A stretch of 23,800 nucleotides of DNA. Source: Bacillota bacterium (GTDB lineage: Bacteria > Bacillota > UBA4882 > UBA8346). The stretch lies in the NCBI GenBank assembly GCA_023435565.1, contig JAEYRN010000077.1, forward strand, positions 1-23,800, given 5' to 3'. How positions within the stretch are numbered: position 1 is the first letter of the stretch; every line of letters starts with the position of its first letter. The notes under the pieces were generated by a model. That model did no database searches. It was not told the origin of the DNA and saw only the letters and a program-made list of their open reading frames with translations. This document shows positions 22,027 to 23,800 of the stretch, piece by piece. The translations under genes and the position numbers were made by a program.

Positions 22027-22995
22027 ATGAAATTTAAAATATTCGTTGACGGACAAGAAGGAACAACTGGGTTAAAAATCAATGAACGACTGGCAGGTAG
22101 AAAAGACTTAGAAATTCTTACTATAGAGCCTGGAAAACGAAAAGACCCGGAAGCCCGACGTATTTTATTAAACGAAGCAGACATAGCGTTTCTTTGTTTG
22201 CCCGATGAGGCCTCCAGAGAATCGGTATCATTAGTGAATAACGATAGAACAAAAATTATAGATGCTAGTACCGCATTTAGGACTGACCCAAATTGGACTT
22301 ATGGCTTACCAGAGCTTAATGAAAAGCAAAGGGAAAAAATAAGGAAATCTCATCGTGTATCTGTTCCAGGGTGCCATGCAACTGGCTATAATCTAATAAT
22401 TTATCCCCTTGTTAATGAAGGGATCATGCCTAAGGATTATCCTGTAAATTGCTATACTGTAGCTGGTTATAGTGGTGGCGGTAAGAAAATGATATCTGAA
22501 TATGAAACGATAGATAAAAAACCGGCTTTAAAAATTCCACGATTTTATTCACTGAAACTAAATCATAAACACATACCGGAAATGCAGAAAGTTTCTGGTT
22601 TAATATTCCCGCCTATTTTTACACCAATAGTTGGCGATTTCTATAATGGTGAAGTTGTATCTATCCCTTTGTTTCCTAGACTGTTAAACAAACAAATAAC
22701 AGCCAAGGATACTCATAAGTTCTTAGATTCTTACTATAAATCGGAACGTTTTGTAAAAGTAATGCCCTTCGATATTGAGACAAATCTGGACAACGGGTTC
22801 CTTGGAGCGACCGAATGTAATAATAGTAATAAATTAGAAATTTTTGTTTTTGGTAGTGATGAACACATTTTAATTACATCACGTTTTGATAATCTGGGTA
22901 AAGGTTCTTCTGGAGCAGCAATACAAAATATGAATATAATGCTCGATGTTGATGAAGGTTTAGGTTTAGAGGAAAAATTAATACCAGGAATTTAA
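22027..22995 (+). CDS. argC: N-acetyl-gamma-glutamyl-phosphate reductase (type 2)
   Basis: A 322-residue dehydrogenase that reduces N-acetylglutamyl-5-phosphate with NADPH to the semialdehyde, the third step of arginine synthesis. The length and the N-terminal FVDGQEGTTGLKI match the short type-2 ArgC rather than the 345-residue type. The catalytic Cys116 is in VPGCHATGYN. The NADP-site glycines and GYSGGGKKMI are present. The ATG follows AAAGGAG; the 12-base stretch AGATTTTAAAGG is duplicated just upstream. No other arginine genes are near, so the setting is isolated. It may be co-transcribed with the preceding methyltransferase gene. Confidence 0.9.
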   Translation: MKFKIFVDGQEGTTGLKINERLAGRKDLEILTIEPGKRKDPEARRILLNEADIAFLCLPDEASRESVSLVNNDRTKIIDASTAFRTDPNWTYGLPELNEKQREKIRKSHRVSVPGCHATGYNLIIYPLVNEGIMPKDYPVNCYTVAGYSGGGKKMISEYETIDKKPALKIPRFYSLKLNHKHIPEMQKVSGLIFPPIFTPIVGDFYNGEVVSIPLFPRLLNKQITAKDTHKFLDSYYKSERFVKVMPFDIETNLDNGFLGATECNNSNKLEIFVFGSDEHILITSRFDNLGKGSSGAAIQNMNIMLDVDEGLGLEEKLIPGI

Positions 22996-23085
22996 CAATC
23001 AATCAATAATTGTTATTTCAAGATGCCTAACTAAAATTCGTTCATACTTGTTAAATATATTAAAATCTATTTTGGAGGTAACTCT

Positions 23086-23800
23086 ATGATTAGCTGTCAG
23101 AAGAAACCGCTTCTCAATAAAAAAGGATTTTGGTTTTTGCTCACTTTCACTGCATTCTTGCTTTTTGCATACTTGTTTTTTTTAATTGCCCGTACCAATG
23201 TGAATAATCTGTTAGAAAGCAAGAACACTCTTTATGAGCAGGAAGTCACAACCGAAGGCAATCGTCAGGTTTTTCGCAAGGGATTGGTTGAACGTCTGCC
23301 AGATCATCCACCGCGATTAGAGCTGAGCGGTACCCACTACGAGATGGGACTACAGTACGGAGTACTCCTTAACCCGGAGATACAACGGATGAAAGAAGGC
23401 GGCCGAAAAATGCTTGCCATTGCCATTGATGATATTGGACTGCCCGAGTGGGTAACCCTTTTGGTACTGAGATATAAAGTAAACGCCCTATACCGCAGGT
23501 TACCCCAACGGTTTCGGGATGAAATGCGGGGAATAGCCGAAGGCTCCGGCCTGAAGCTAGAAACGGTAAAGCTATTTGCATGTTTCAGTGAAGTCGCCGA
23601 ATTTGAAGAATATTATGCGGACAATTGTGCAAGCCTTGTTGTCAAAACTCCCGATAATACCATGATACACGCATGGAACAATGATGAATCAAACGGTCAG
23701 TTTTTAAGCGCCTATACCACTATTGTCTATTACAAACCGAAAGGATATCACTCATTTATTGACATCAAACCGGTTTTTGTACTCGGAACTTCTGCTGCAC
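23086..23800 (+). CDS. Membrane-anchored peptidase C45-like acyltransferase/hydrolase (5' part)
   Basis: An open frame from ATG 23086 (TTGGAGG upstream) runs off the window after 238 codons. Residues 15-35 form one N-terminal membrane anchor, so the enzyme domain is probably outside the cytoplasm. The domain resembles Ntn-type C45 hydrolases and 6-aminopenicillanate acyltransferase-like proteins: LSGTHYEMGLQYG near residue 85, FRDEMRGIAEGSGL, and NCASLVV with likely nucleophile Cys181, followed by MIHAWNNDES. In this family the enzyme activates itself by cutting before that cysteine and then hydrolyses amide bonds. The exact substrate cannot be told. The C-terminus is missing. Confidence 0.72.
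   Translation, partial: MISCQKKPLLNKKGFWFLLTFTAFLLFAYLFFLIARTNVNNLLESKNTLYEQEVTTEGNRQVFRKGLVERLPDHPPRLELSGTHYEMGLQYGVLLNPEIQRMKEGGRKMLAIAIDDIGLPEWVTLLVLRYKVNALYRRLPQRFRDEMRGIAEGSGLKLETVKLFACFSEVAEFEEYYADNCASLVVKTPDNTMIHAWNNDESNGQFLSAYTTIVYYKPKGYHSFIDIKPVFVLGTSAA

Noticed and set aside
22996..23085. A further left box (CCTAAC near 23025) after argC
   Set aside because: Only TAAC agrees with the expected complement of the last cassette start, and none of the conserved stems or loops is present.

Overview
The window looks like a moderately AT-rich endospore-forming Firmicute. Supporting signs are strong GGAGG-type ribosome binding sites, occasional TTG and GTG starts, and a YlbJ-type sporulation membrane protein. 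Two neighbouring secreted proteins (6087-8729 and 8848-9402) look rich in beta strands, and the smaller one ends in phenylalanine like an outer-membrane beta-barrel. I infer a diderm Firmicute (Limnochordia or Halanaerobiia type), but this is not proven.

Left part, 1-15000, is ordinary chromosome. It holds the tail of a sugar ABC permease with a terminator, a HAD hydrolase, ylbJ, a DnaQ-type exonuclease, and a histidine kinase/response regulator operon. Next come a 32-residue exported micropeptide followed by a large metalloprotease/propeller/barrel protein, a small barrel protein, and a fused trehalose-phosphate synthase/phosphatase. A MATE exporter, a glutaredoxin/thioredoxin-reductase pair and a small coiled-coil protein complete it. 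Two related nested palindromes lie at 2638-2779. At 15072-15290 there is a degenerate tandem array with a 21-base period.

Right part, 15638 to about 22000, is the highlight. It is an array of single-gene or two-gene cassettes, all on the plus strand, separated by six structured repeats of about 170-180 bases plus one truncated copy. The genes are DMP19/DUF4375, an unnamed family, SUKH (SMI1/KNR4), a methyltransferase, DUF4160+DUF2442, a gene remnant, CbrC and a second methyltransferase. Each repeat can fold into a basal stem, a GGGCGCG/CGCGCCC stem and a hairpin whose stem sequence varies but whose loop (AAGTCG...CACTA) is conserved. The 5' end of each cassette is complementary to the start of that cassette's own downstream repeat, over up to 19 bases, and not to its neighbours' repeats. 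That is the defining architecture of integron cassettes and attC sites, where the outer stem forms only after the cassette circularises. No integrase is in the window, so this is a CALIN-like array with unusually long, elaborate sites. Several cargo genes belong to immunity or toxin-resistance families, suggesting a store of defences against rival bacteria.

After the last cassette come a type-2 argC and the 5' part of a membrane-anchored peptidase C45-like hydrolase, which runs off the window.
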